The notes under the pieces: generated by a model
The model's database searches: none
Seen by the model: the letters and a program-made list of their open reading frames with translations, nothing else
Told to the model about the DNA's origin: nothing
Source: Brachypterus glaber
Lineage: Eukaryota > Arthropoda > Insecta > Coleoptera > Kateretidae
DNA length: 64,000 nucleotides
Assembly (NCBI GenBank): GCA_958510825.1
Contig: OY294049.1
Span: 20,453,536 to 20,517,535, forward strand
Direction: 5' to 3'
In this document: positions 22,997-34,256 of the stretch, piece by piece
Layout: each line of letters begins with the position of its first letter
Numbering within the stretch: the first letter of the stretch is position 1
Translations under genes and position numbers: made by a program

Positions 22997-23070
22997 GTGT
23001 ACATAACTCGTTGGAAAGTGTATTTCTTACAAATAGTGTACATAACTCGTTGGAAAGTGTATTTCTTACA
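22997..23070. repeat. 39-bp tandem duplication
   Basis: GTGTACATAACTCGTTGGAA and its continuation to TTTCTTAC start at 22997 and again at 23036. Present in copy A only. Confidence 0.9.
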
Positions 23071-23376
23071 CTCGTGGGGTTTCCTCACTCGCCTGACGGC
23101 TCGTTCGTAAACCTTCCCACTAGCGTGAAAAATGTCACTTTCTACACTAGTTATGTAATATACTATTAAGCAATACATATTATTATTTTTAATTGAATAG
23201 GAGTTGTTGCAGCAAAACATAAAGTTGATCTTTTATATTTTGTTATATTCAATGACTGAAGTTAGTAGGGGTTCCAAATTTACAAAATTATTTAGTATTT
23301 TATACGGTAACAAATTCTCAGTGTAGGATCACTATGAATTTTTTTCTGGCAACCAACTAACACAGCCGTTTGTTAA

Positions 23377-24303
23377 CCCTTCGTTAGACGCGCGGTCTAC
23401 GATCGTAGACCATGCTTTTTTTTAGCTGGGTAACTTTTTACAGTGAGTGTTTACGCTTGCGCCCCTTCGTGTAGCTGTGCATTATGCATCAATCTATTAG
23501 ATCAGTAATAATTCACACTTTGAATGGGTATAATATTGTTTTTATTCATATTGAAACCTGCCTGGTCTACAATTGTAGACCGCGCGACTAACCACGTTAC
23601 CTTTTTTATTTTTGCATTTTTTTATTTTGTGTAAGTTTTTATGGTTTCTTTTTGTGAATATTGTTTTTCAAAGTTAGTTTAAAGATAAATTAAAGATACA
23701 ATATGTCTTTACCACCAAAAAAATAGCGGTTTATAGGAAGACACTGGCACGAGTCTTTTTGGGCATGAAAGAGCTCATACGTAATGATTTTGATAAATAA
23801 GGTAATTTTCTGTTCTATAACACTAAAAATTACTTTGGACACTAAATGTGTCTAAGAAGGGAAAATAAATCGAAAAAAAAATGCTCAAAATATCATAACT
23901 ACGATTTCAAAGAGCACATGTACAAGGCGCATGAGTTACCAAAATATTGCATGATTTCGAGTCAAATTTTATAATATTTTTTTCTTTTAATTTAGGTGTT
24001 TTTTATTTTTTTATAATCGTACATGTTAAAAAAAAACAAATGTTTTAGTTTCAGAAAGTTTTTTAAGTTATTTTTATTTTTTTTTACAAATTACCGTACA
24101 GATATAAAATATATGTTAGAATTGTATATCATTTTTCTTTTATCCTTAACACTTACTAAAACAATAATAATTTGAAAAAAATATGTAAATAACTTTTAAA
24201 TACAACCAAATAAATAACATAAGATAAACAAAAAATAAAATGGTCTACAAGTATAGACCGCGCGCCTAAACACGTTACAAAAAGAGGCGCGCCTAACGAA
24301 GGT
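23377..24303. mobile_element. TTAA-flanked element, TIR CCTTCGTTAGRCGCGC (piggyBac-like)
   Basis: TTAA at 23373-23376 precedes CCCTTCGTTAGACGCGCGG. At the right, GGCGCGCCTAACGAAGG is followed by TTTAA (TTAA at 24304-24307). The palindrome GGTCTACGATCGTAGACC (23394-23411) lies just inside the left TIR. TGGTCTACAATTGTAGACCG at 23560 and TGGTCTACAAGTATAGACCG at 24241 repeat it, the latter two followed by a CGCG-CTAA-CACGTTAC block. A short ATGTCTTTACCACCA start near 23704 goes nowhere. Ends and TTAA fit a piggyBac derivative that has lost its transposase. Confidence 0.8.
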
Positions 24304-24309
24304 TTAAAT

Positions 24310-25109
24310 AAATTCAATTAAAGAGCATTTTTTTATAGTAGGTAAACATAACTTGTTGAAGTATAAAAAGTTCTATTCAGAGTCAAGTGGTGAAATAAAA
24401 TTTCTAAAAAATGAACCGAAAGTTCATAGTTGAAATTGGAATTTTAAATTTTTCTTTCAAAAGTTTTCATTGCCTAATGAATAAATATATTTTATATTTA
24501 AAAACTAAGAAGTTTTTAAAAGGAAGGTTAAAGAACAGAAAAAAACTAAAGTAAGTTTTTATACTCTACGTAGTGTTATTTTACACTAGCTTACATAACC
24601 GTTTTTATCCAATACATACAGATAATGAGACAATTACCAGCTTTATTTTAAATAGATAAACTCAATAATAACCCCCGCGTGGCTTTTACTTTATTGAGTA
24701 GATAATTATTTATTTTACCTGCTCAAGTGTCACTTGTCAAATTATTTTCTTGTAAATGTCATTAAAATTTTTAATAAAAATATTAATTTCTAGTTCTAGT
24801 ACCATAAATAACTATAATTTTGCTGCCCCCTAAGTAAAATGGAAATTGCTCTCAAGTAACATAAGTATTTTTCTACGAAATTTAAACCTGCGAAAGTAAA
24901 AAGCAGGGGTGTACCCTGGTGCAAAAGTAAAAGTACAGTTTGAAAAGTAAAACGCATAATAAATAATTATTTTTGTATTAAGAGGGCAAAATGACTGATT
25001 TAAATCACATTTTGCACTCGTAATACAATCAACGTTTTTTCTACAATCTAAAATAAATAAATATATTTCAGGCAGTAAATTTTTAACTTTACAAGGTCGC
25101 AGTACTTAC
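24310..25109. other. Spacer, nothing recognised
   Basis: AT-rich. A short stem, ACTCAATAA...TTATTGAGT near 24661-24703, and several AAGTAAAA repeats near 24890-24955 are the only structure seen. Confidence 0.5.
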
Positions 25110-25560
25110 AATTTTTTGCAAATCTGGTGGTTTAGAAGTAAAATCCTCATGACTGTAACTCTCTATAATTCTTTCATAACAAAAATTATTTAGCACAAAT
25201 ATTTAGCACACGAAATTGATATATCATGAAAATAAATAATAATTTTATATTAAAATGTCGAAACACAACATCTCGTAGCATTTACTTGACAGCTGTTTTA
25301 CGATTGACTTGCCAGTTGTCTATACTCTAGCGCGCAAGATTCAATTTTGCGCTTGCTGTCATGTTAACAAACCTAAAAGTAAAATGCTAAGAAATAGGTT
25401 ATTTTACGGTCTGAAACCTTATTTTGTTTTTGTAGAAATGTTGCTGTCATGTTAACAAACCTAAAAGTAAAATTCTAAGAAATAGGTTATTTTACGGTCT
25501 GAAACCTTATTTTGTTTTTGTAGAAATGTTAACTTTTCTATTAGATCGTAGAAAAAAATA
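25110..25560 (+). repeat. Dispersed repeat R2, copy A (inverted partner at 38185-38590)
   Basis: Matches the minus strand of 38185-38590 through AATCTGGTGGTTTAGAAGTA-like sequence, TTTAGCACACGAAATTGA, ATTCAATTTTGCGCTT, TAAGAAATAGGTTATTTT and TTTCTATTAGATCGTAGAAA. The two copies are about 13 kb apart and opposite in orientation. Copy A has an 88-bp tandem duplication that copy B lacks. Non-coding. Confidence 0.75.
25353..25528. repeat. Perfect-looking 88-bp tandem duplication
   Basis: The unit from TTGCTGTCATGTTAACAAAC to TTTTTGTAGAAATG occurs at 25353-25440 and 25441-25528, differing by one base (ATGCTAAG against ATTCTAAG). Near identity implies a recent event. Confidence 0.95.
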
Positions 25561-26559
25561 TTTTAAATTATATTTTTTTCAAACTATTTGTTACATTACA
25601 GTGTACGTGTACAAAATTTAATTACTTGTTTTGCTAGGTTATGTTTGTCCGAGGCAAAGGTACAAAAAAATCGATCAGAGCAGATGTTAATTGTTTTAAA
25701 GCGGAGATAAAAAGTCAGAGGTTGCAGTAAACTCTCCTGCTGTGTATACACACAGAGAAATAATTATGACAAATACGTAATATTTAGATTAAGTACTCAA
25801 AAATTTGAACATAGCAAGCATGTACTTAAATTAAATGTTTTGATTGATTAAATTTAAATACCTTACTTGGACCAAGCAGCTAAAACTTGAATCAAGAAGT
25901 AGTGCTTGGTTTAAATAATAAAATTTCTTGTCTTGAGTTGTAAAGAAATTTGAATGATGGCAAGTAGATATTTATATCGAGAATTTAAAATACTAAAAAT
26001 ATAAATAGTACTTACTTATATTACATTCTTGGAAGCAAGTACCAATTAAATTTGAAACAACTTACACAATACTGCAAGGTGAATATATGATTTTGGATAA
26101 TTTGACTATGCTGTTTTCGATGCCGTACTTAGTTTTTTCCAATTAAGTCAGGATTTTGCGCAATTAAAAATACAAGGGTCTAAAATAAATAAAAAATATT
26201 TTATTGCAAGGTAAAAAGAGTATTTATCCATCTATAATGATATATTACATATCTCCTTGTAATTAATTATGTATATATATATATTTATATCCCGTTCTGT
26301 CACAGCGCCATCTATAAATACATTATGCATGTATGTATTTATTATCAAGCCAAAAACAAATTTTTATCTATTGTATAATTGAGTATTTAATATATAATGT
26401 GTTTTTGTCTATAGCTTTTAAGTAGGAACATTTTTTTAGTGAGTTAAACAGATGGTGCAGAGTAAGAAAAAATATATTTATTGATAAATTATAATAAAGC
26501 TTATGTAATAAATCATTGTAAAGGGCTTAAACTTCTCTTTCCTATTATATAATCAAAAA

Positions 26560-26632
26560 AATTTATATAATATATAAAATTTTATATAATATATAAAAAT
26601 ATATATATATATATTATATATATTTTTTTTAC
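26560..26632. repeat. AT-rich simple repeat
   Basis: Repeats of ATAATATATAAAATTTTAT and a run of TATATATA. Confidence 0.85.
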
Positions 26633-26690
26633 TCTTTTTTCATTTGCGCAAAATTCTGACGTGACAGAAAAAACTAAAACTAAAAAAGCT

Positions 26691-26730
26691 CTGAAGAAGC
26701 GTAAGCCTCCACACAGAGGGGCGAAACGTT
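26691..26730 (+). ncRNA. Hammerhead-like core motif
   Basis: CTGAAGA (26691-26697), a GC-rich hairpin-capable segment (GCCTC...GAGGGGC) and GAAACGTT (26723-26730) follow the order of a hammerhead ribozyme core (CUGANGA, stem II, GAAA, GUH). Such motifs occur in Penelope-like and other small retroelements (family knowledge). Stem II is irregular and stem I is weak, so activity is doubtful. The same core occurs in the palindrome at 61737-61945. Confidence 0.3.
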
Positions 26731-26862
26731 GACGTTTCTAATAATACTGCATTTTTGTTCTTTAAAACAATAAAACTAATCATAATTTTTATCTTTTATT
26801 TTTTACTTATATTAAGGTATTATTTCTTTCTGTAAAGTAGGTAAACTCTCCTGCTGTGCATA

Positions 26863-27307
26863 GGCAACTAGATTGTAAATTTGAAACTTGCAAACGTTCA
26901 GTCAAATTGTAACATTATTCCCTATTTCTTGTGCAAACAACATCGACTAGCCAACGTTTTGTTTGTAGAGCTAGGCAGCAAAGCAGACGGCTGGTATATT
27001 TATACAAAATGGACGGAACATTAAATTTCTATTATCTTTGGCTAATTTAATATCAAAGTTTACCTTCATTCAGTCAGACACTTTAATTTTGAACATTCTA
27101 ATTCCAAATACTGATAAATCTAAGTATTAAATACCCTAGTAGATCATGGTAGAATATTTAAATAAAGTTATTTTTTTTTCAATTATCTATTTTTAAAATA
27201 AAAAAATAAAAAAAAATACTGCATTCAAATTCCATCCTTTACAATTTTTATTAGCATTTCTCATTATCATAGGCAGTTATTATCAATTTATTCAGTTATT
27301 TACAATT
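26863..27307. other. Spacer, nothing recognised
   Basis: AT-rich. No repeat boundary or coding signal supported. Confidence 0.5.
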
Positions 27308-28400
27308 GTACTTTAATTTTTGTCAAAAACACGCAACATTTCATGTCCGTCCTTAAATATTAAAGTATGTGACTTCAGAACTATAGTGTTTTTAACAAAA
27401 ATTAAAGTACATTTGTATAGGATCATAACTTCCTATCCATTTGTAACTAAATATTCAATGGATCTCTCTACAACTAGAATTATGAAACAAAAGACGTCTA
27501 CCCTATCTCTATCTCATTTGTGCTACACTTTCCAGCCAACCAAATAAATACTGTATTTGTTTTTCATACAACAAATACAGTATTTATTTGGTTAGCCGGC
27601 ACGAACGAAAATAGCTAATGTGAATCTGTGTGAATCTGTAGAATAAGATAATTCTACTAAAATTTAGATGGCGCCAGTAATTTCTTTAATAAAAATACTA
27701 TAGTTACACTTTTCGCCCGGCCAAGTAAATATTGTATTTGTTCAACAAAGAACAAATACAGAATTTGTTTGGTTGGGTGGTAGTGGGAGTGTATGTATGT
27801 CTTCTATCCTTTTTGGGTGGAACTTTTGTCCCTGTCTAATCTAACGGGAGAAATCTCCATTACAAATGGATAGGAAGGTATGATCCTAGACAAAGGTACT
27901 TTAATTTTTGTTAAAAACACTACACTGTAAAAAAAAATGTGTAAATTTACATGCTTAATCAGAGGTAATATTTTGTCAAGCAGGTGCACGTAAAATTTAC
28001 GAGATTTAACTTGTAATTTTACAATTTTATAGGAATATTAAGTACATGTACATGTAATTGTATATAAAATTGTAAAATTACAAGTTAAATCTCGTAAATT
28101 TTACATGCACCTGCTTGGCAACATATTACTTCTAATTTAGCATGTAAATTTACACATTTTTTTTGTCCAATTGCAAAAATCAAAAATATTGAGATCCATA
28201 ATTTAACGTACCTATACTTATAGTGAAGAGATATTATTTTAAAAAATCAAACTTTTAGTCATCACTCACATTTTTTTTTTGTAATGCAGTCACTTTAATA
28301 TTTAGGGTGTAACATGAAATGTTGAGTGTTTTTAACAAAAATTAAAGAACAATTGTACAGGATAAAAACTTTCGATTTCCTATCCATTTTTAACTGATAA
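27308..28400. repeat. Nested inverted-repeat cluster (AACAAAAATTAAAGTAC family)
   Basis: An outer pair of ~65-bp inverted repeats contains ACTTTAATTTTTGTCAAAAA (27309) and TAACAAAAATTAAAGAAC (about 28331). An inner pair with the same AACAAAAATTAAAGTAC block and GGATCATAACTTCCTATCC lies at 27386-27450 and, inverted, 27853-27925. A short palindrome, CCAAATAAATACTGTATTTG and its complement, sits at 27538-27594, with a diverged second at 27720-27775. No coding frame. Successive foldback insertions into related sequence are the likely history. Confidence 0.65.
27923..28166. mobile_element. 244-bp foldback MITE, end CACTGTAAAAAAAAATGTG
   Basis: The left arm runs CACTGTAAAAAAAAATGTGT, AAATTTACATGCTTAATCAG, AAGCAGGTGCACGTAAAATT, TTAACTTGTAATTTTACAAT. 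The right arm mirrors it to ATGTAAATTTACACATTTTT. Arms are ~110 bp around a centre near 28045. The right tip has decayed. A shorter relative with CACTGTAAAAAATAA ends is at 35369-35489. Confidence 0.85.
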
Positions 28401-29740
28401 TTTAGTTTACACCTTACAGTTTAAAAAAAAATATATTTTCAAAGATATAAAATTTATTTTGAAAACCACACTGTAAATTATATTGAACAGCGCTTTAGCC
28501 AAAATTGCAAATTTAGTATTATAACGAATAATTATAATTGACGGGGTTCGTAGAAAAGTAGTACCGTAAAACGAAGCGATTAGAAAATAAATTTAATTTT
28601 TGAGGGATACAACTTCTTTGCTTTTAAGAGTAGGATTAAGATTTTTCCTTTCAAAAGTGGGCGAACCTTTGAACTACGTATTCCTACCTCAATTTTGAAT
28701 AAGAATCTTGCCAAAAGTTTAATATATATATTTTTTATGGATTTTTCCTATTCGCCCTATTAAAAACTTACCTAAAAGTATAATTTTTAACGTTGTTACC
28801 TTTTTTTTGCGAATATATTGTTTTTTCAAGTATTTTTACTTAACGGCTTTTGATTTTAGATGACCTATTAAATTTCTATTATTCATATATTCTATTACCA
28901 AAGACTTTTGTTTCTAATGTTGACTTAAACTATTATTCCTAATCTAGTTTTTATTTAATTAACAGGCTCTATATTAAATTTCAGTCCACCACATTTATGT
29001 TTATTCTATTTAGTATGCATACATTAAGCATTTATACATGTTATATTAAATGACTGGAGTCTTAATCTAAATAAATGGGCGTAGGAGACATACAGACTAG
29101 TCCATTTAATATAACAATCCTTAATATTTTAATAACTGCTAGATATATGTATCAAAAAAAGTTTTTAACAAAAATTATAAGAGCAAAATGGTGTACATTT
29201 TATATGGAGGCTGGGGTACAAGGTGGAACATTTTTTTTCAGAACAGGGGGACTTTTGCCATATTCTTGCTTTACTTAGAAAGGTCTACTTGACAATACAC
29301 TAGTTAAAGTACTCCCCGCACACTTTATTGGTTTGGGTGATAAAATGTAAAAAATAAATTAAAAATGTGAAACGGGCACCTTTTCTAGACGCGTGGAAAA
29401 ATAAGAAACTTTATAAAACAAGATATCAAATTGACTTCACTTTTCCTGTATTTGTGGACCATATCCTTTTGTTTTTTCTTTGTAGGTTTATCTGATTTTT
29501 CTGGCCGCACCATTTTCAGAAATTTATTGAAAGAAAAATTAATTGAAATTAATTTTACCTATGATTGAAATTTTACTACTGTCAAAATTTGACATCTAAT
29601 TAAAGATGTAAAAATATATTAAAATGTATTAAAATGCCTGTATATCGAATATTAATCACAAATGTTTTTATAGGAAATAAAACATTATTTTTATATATGC
29701 AAAAAAAAAATTTCGTGCAATAAATAAGTTATGGCTAAAA
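28401..29740. other. 1.3-kb stretch, nothing recognised except one stem
   Basis: GTTATATTAAATGACTGGAG at about 29039 and CTAGTCCATTTAATATAAC at about 29097-29116 form an imperfect inverted repeat with an ~40-bp loop. A 67-codon frame at 29075-29278 is not supported. Confidence 0.45.
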
Positions 29741-29990
29741 ATTAAAGTTTTTGTCAAATTTTCCCCCTCGCCATATGCTAATATTTGATGTGAAGCAAAC
29801 AAAAAAGGTCCTGAATCGTTTGATGAAAGAATTTTTCAAATCGGACATTCTGTTCAAAAATTTTAAGGTTTACATACAGACCGACAGTCAGACAGACATT
29901 TTTTTCCGCTTGTTTCCACCCGTAAAAATACTTTTCCGCTTGTTTGCTTATCAAATTACCAATTTATAAAAGGCGACGCACCTTGACGTG
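29741..29990. repeat. Dispersed repeat with CAGTCAGACAGACA patch
   Basis: The order GCTAATATTTGATGTGAAGC, ATGAAAGAATTTTTCAAATCGG, CAGTCAGACAGACA matches, in inverse, the order near 46040-46270 (GTCTGTCTGTC patch, TGTCCGATATGAAAAACT, GCGTCACATGAATATGG). It belongs to an old family related to the CTGT-rich repeats elsewhere. Confidence 0.45.
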
Positions 29991-30910
29991 GTCTGTAAAT
30001 ATATGTTTGTGAGCTTATGCCAGAAATGAGCATTTGCAAAACAAGATATTTTAGAAAAATATTAAACGACATGAAAAACTACAACAATCTTATCCAGATT
30101 TAAAACATATTGTAACAAAATTATGTATTTTATTACAAAATACTTACCTCATAAATAAATATACGGTGATTTAGTTTAGGATATTGGTCACATAAAAAAT
30201 AAACTATGTAAAATTATAAAATTTTAATTAATTTAACTATTATTATCAGTTAATTATAATTAACATTATCTAAGAATTTGGCTAGTGAAATGCCAGATTT
30301 ATTTGTCACAGTTTACCTAGTTCGTTAAATTCTTAATTTAGTATTGATTACACAGGCCTGCAAATTAAAACTTGTTCTCCCTTTGGATTAAAATATTTTT
30401 TTTATTTGTAATTTGATGAGCTAATTTCAAAAATGAAGTCAGTTTTCAGTTTTTTTCATTTTAAAAGACTATCTTTAAAAAAAATATAAATATATTATGT
30501 TATTCTTTAGTTATAATAAAAAAGAACAGTAATAGATAAAAATTACATATAAAACAAATGATATGAACCTTAGAAAGCCTTGTGGTATTTTTTTTTTCGT
30601 TATATGTTCTATTTAGTCTTTTCTCTTATTCATCTTATTAGATTCAGCATCCCGCAAAAGTCAGCTCATATTCCACTTGCCTTGATAACTACACTCCATA
30701 AAATCTTTTTCGTTGCCTCATGCTCAAAGTACCAAGGTTCTCGGGAATGTAGTCAATATTCAGAAAATGTAAAGACTCATATTACAGCCCAATTTTTAAA
30801 AAAATTTAAGCATTTTTTTTCACTATATTTTTATAATCTCGGCTTCTTTTTTTGTTTACTCGGTGTAAAAAAATATTATTTGGAAAGAAATTTGACTTTA
30901 CCTACAGGTA
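29991..30910. other. Spacer, nothing recognised
   Basis: Contains a 122-codon Phe-rich frame (30580-30948) that I treat as chance because it has no domain and overlaps the next MITE. Confidence 0.4.
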
Positions 30911-31253
30911 TAGTATTAGGGTGGACCTTATACATCTATATTTTTTAATATCTTAAAATTGTTATTTATGTGTAACTAGAAAATTCTGAAAATATGAAAG
31001 TCCCTAACATTCGTAAAATTACCCTTAAATCGTTGAAAATTGTCTGTAATTTTTGTTTAAGTGAAAAATTTAAAGGGCTTGAAGTCTATTTTTTCTTTTA
31101 AGCATACAAAATTATGTGCCAAATTTTAAAATGTTCAAAAGATTCTAACCCGTACCGAACCTCCGCCAAAATTTCTCATATTTTCAGAATTTTCTAGTTG
31201 TACCTAAATGAAAATTTAAGATAATACAAAATTATAAGGTCCATAGTATACTA
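30911..31253. mobile_element. 343-bp MITE, end TAGTATTAGGGTGGACCTTA
   Basis: The left arm TAGTATTAGGGTGGACCTTA is followed by AACTAGAAAATTCTGAAAAT. The right arm mirrors it with ATTTTCAGAATTTTCTAGTT and TATAAGGTCCATAGTATACTA-like sequence. The arms extend for ~80-90 bp with mismatches. Non-coding. Confidence 0.75.
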
Positions 31254-31336
31254 TAACCCGAGCGAGAAACTTAAAAATTATATTTCTAGGAAAACTGATG
31301 TGATGGATTATTTTCTATATTTCTGATAATCAGTAC

Positions 31337-32095
31337 TAGTCCAGTAAAATAATAAATGTAAATTTCAATAAATGTACACGGACTGATATTTTAAAGGGTA
31401 GTAGTGGATGGTAACAGAACACTCCCGTTAGTTTTTCACCGGGTGATTTGTCTAAGGGGTGTCCGCTATTTTGAATTTTAGGGGTGAGTTGCTTAATATG
31501 CATCTTACTATAAAAATGCATATAATCAATTTTGTTAAGGAGGAAATTTTCCACATTTTTTATTTGGGTCATTTTTTTATTATATTAATGACAATCAATT
31601 TAATTCAAAAATAGCCATGTTGAAGGTGAAATGGTTTTTTCTATTTTGCAGCCAAATTATTCATCCAAGGATAAAAGTATTTATAACCCAACCTTTAGCT
31701 TTTGAAATTCTCTATAAGTTTTATAGATTTATCCTCCGATGAATAATTTGGCTAAAAAACCGAAAAAAAAACAATTTCACCCCCAACGTGGCCATTTTTG
31801 AATATTTATAACTCGATTGTTATTAATATATTAAAAAAATTATTCAAACAAAAGTTGTTAAAAATTTTTTTCTTAACAAAATTGGTAATATGCACTTTTA
31901 TAGTAAGATGCATATTTGGCGAGATAACCGCACTCACCCCTAAAACTCAAAATAGCGGACACCCCTTACGTAAATCATCCTGTGAAAAACTAACAGGAGT
32001 GTTCTGTTACTATCCACTACTGCCCTTTTATAATATCAGCCCGTGTACATTTATTGCAATTTAACATAGGAATTTGTCGTTATTTGACTGGACTA
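31337..32095. mobile_element. 759-bp foldback, copy B of the TAGTCCAG family
   Basis: Ends TAGTCCAG and CTGGACTA, and shares AAGGGTAGTAGTGGATGGTA and GAACACTC with the element at 470-1856. Unlike copy A, its interior is itself inverted. GGGGTGTCCGCTATTTTGA, GTGAGTTGCTTAATATGCAT and GCCAAATTATTCATCC occur on the left and their complements on the right, around a centre near 31700. Two open frames, one per strand, mirror each other because of the palindrome and are not genes. The TA flank is uncertain. Confidence 0.85.
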
Positions 32096-33044
32096 TACTA
32101 CTATAGCTACAAAAATCAGTAAATAAACATTGTTGGCCTGTGTCACTCGATAAACCAACCTTTATAATTCCCGATGTAAATAAAAATATTTTTTATTAAT
32201 GTTTCCAGTTACAAACGATAAACAATGCATTTTTCTGACATAAGTAAACATTTATTTTTCAAACAAAAAGATATAATCTGATATTAATCCAATTTAAATC
32301 CGAAAAATAGAATGCTTTAAAAGGGTTTTCAGATTGACAATGAATGTCTATCACACAAGTGTTCATGTAAATGAAAATGTGTAAACGTAAACGAAATTTT
32401 TGATACATGTAATGCACATATAGATGGGTTATATATCAATTTAAATTTACACAAATTGAAAAGATTTATTGTTGCATTAGACAAACAAAAACACTAGTTT
32501 ACAGAGTTTTGCGACCACAATATTTTCTAACTTATGTGTATTGTTTAACACACGGTTCTTAAGCTATTGAAAGAATGCGGGAAAAAATGAGAAAGCAATA
32601 CACTTGAATATCAAATTTAACTAGAAACACGTTTACGTTGAATTCTTCAATAGGAGCGTTTTTTGCTCCTACCTCCCCCTTTCGTCGTCTTTATTCCAAA
32701 GACATTGAATAAACGATAATTTAACAATTTTTTGAAGATTTTCTTCAATCCTAATCAAAATCCTAATATATTGCCATAAACCTTAACCATCCCCTCCGCC
32801 CCGGTTTCCCCTATTTTCTATTAAACGAATTATAAATTTTATAAAAATTGTGTATGTACAAACAAAATATAAATTATTATTATTACTTTGTAACACATGT
32901 ACATAAAATTTACTGTATACTTATATAAAAAATCGATTCATGTTTTTCTTCATTTTAACATAAATTTGCATTATTAAATGTTTTATAAAAAGCTTATACT
33001 AACTTTCAACAACATTTAAATTATTTCAAGGTAAAACACGAATA
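32096..33044. other. Spacer, nothing recognised
   Basis: AT-rich sequence with one less AT-rich patch near 32660-32815. No coding or repeat signature supported. Confidence 0.5.
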
Positions 33045-33660
33045 GGTAATGAGTTTTAGAACACCTAGAACAACTAAGAATAGTATATCACATAACTAGT
33101 GAGAAGGTTTATGAACGAGCCGTCAGACTAGTGAGGAAACCCCACGAGTGTAAGAAATACACTTTCCAACGAGTTATGTATATTATTTTTCCTACGATCC
33201 CGAAAAAATATAAAGTTTCTTAATATAATATTTTCTAACTTTATTATTTATTTCGAGAATTTTTGAGAAAAGCAAAGCACAAAATAGCATACAAATTTAT
33301 ATATAGGTTTGTTCGTTGGGACTGCACTGACTTACACTTTTCATCCAACCAAATAAGTACTGTATTTGTTCCTTAATTTTTAAACATGACAAAGAATGTG
33401 TTTAACTGTTAAGTGCAAAAGTCCAACGAACATACCTATATTCCTTATGATGTCAAACAGGAAATATGATTTTTATTTTCCTTTAGTTTTCTTGGATTTA
33501 TATTTATTACATTTAAAGAGCAAGGGTAGATAGTTTCCGATTACAACATATTATTAGCTGTTTAATGGGTTGCCTACAAGCGCAAATCAAGGCAAACTTA
33601 ATAGTTTGTGTTCTGTGGTTTGCTAATTCAGTTAGATTTCTGGATATGTTGACATATAAG
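33045..33660 (-). repeat. Dispersed repeat R1, copy B
   Basis: Inverted relative to copy A at 22570-23215, with GAACGAGCCGTCAGACTAGT, AACCCCACGAGTGTAAGAAA, TTTGTTCGTTGGGACTGCAC and GTCAAACAGGAAATATGAT in matching order. It contains an extra ~110-bp stretch near 33185-33295. Confidence 0.75.
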
Positions 33661-34256
33661 ACAATAAAACTGTACTGTTTTACATTTCATAAGGAAAAGA
33701 CCGTGTATTTTGATGTTTTTTATAAAGGTAACTAAATCACAAATTAAATAATTTTTATAAAATCTAGATATTGATTAAACAACTTAAGTTATATTGGTCA
33801 AAATATTAAGGTTATAACTATAGTTTTTATTTTTGACATGAAAACCAGAAATATTTGGATTGAAAACATAAAAGATCAAAATCATCAAAGCGTATATTAT
33901 TTTAATAACCTATTTTAAAGAGATTATAAAAATAAGTATTAACTTTTTGGTATCATTGTGAAGAGGAAACAATTATCTTTCTAATAATTTTAACCAGCCA
34001 TAGACGTTATTAAGCAAAAATTTGAGTTAAAGCAAAAAATATGTTTTTCAAGTAAAATCAAAACTAAACCATTTTTATAATAAATTCTATTTAAAAGTCC
34101 AAACCAATATTTGATCCAAAATAAATAGATTTACCTAGTAACTTTCCAGATAAAAAAATGTGAAAAAAAAATGATTTAAAAAAATGACAAATGCTTTCAA
34201 ACTTTAATAAAAACTTAGACACAAAATTTAATGGAGAATCCAAACATGTAAAAATA
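33661..34256. other. Spacer, nothing recognised
   Basis: AT-rich. No repeat boundary or gene. Confidence 0.5.

Larger units (their letters stand above)
22570..23215 (+). repeat. Dispersed repeat R1, copy A (inverted partner at 33045-33660)
   Basis: Shares with the minus strand of 33045-33660 an ordered set of blocks. These include TTAGCTGTYTAATGGGTTGC, ATCATATTTCCTGTTTGACAT, AGTACTTATTTGGTTG, GTGCAGTCCCAACGAACAAA, CATAACTCGTTGGAAAGTGT and GTGGGGTTTCCTCACT. The copies differ by indels. Copy A carries a local tandem duplication, a hairpin and a 26-bp repeat that copy B lacks. Open frames in both strands are repeat by-products. Confidence 0.75.
25749..26840. mobile_element. Candidate insertion flanked by 22-bp direct repeats
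   Basis: GTAAACTCTCCTGCTGTGTA plus TA at 25727-25748 and GTAAACTCTCCTGCTGTGCA plus TA at 26841-26862 match at 21 of 22 positions and flank about 1.1 kb, as expected for a long target-site duplication. The interior ends with a CTGAAGAAG...GAAACGTT motif and a short AT-rich 3' part, and contains TA-rich simple sequence. There is no ORF. It could be a small retroelement (SINE or Penelope-like fragment). The direct repeats might instead be an older duplication. Confidence 0.45.

Noticed and set aside
22945..23220. 91-codon minus-strand frame with an internal duplicated peptide
   Set aside because: The duplication follows the 39-bp DNA tandem repeat, and the inverted copy at 33 kb does not keep the frame.
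30580..30948. 122-codon frame, the longest outside LINEs apart from one LINE remnant
   Set aside because: Phe/Tyr-rich, low complexity, ends inside a MITE, no recognisable motif.
31336..32064. Mirror-image open frames on opposite strands encoding similar peptides
   Set aside because: They are generated by the 759-bp palindrome and have no domain or codon bias.
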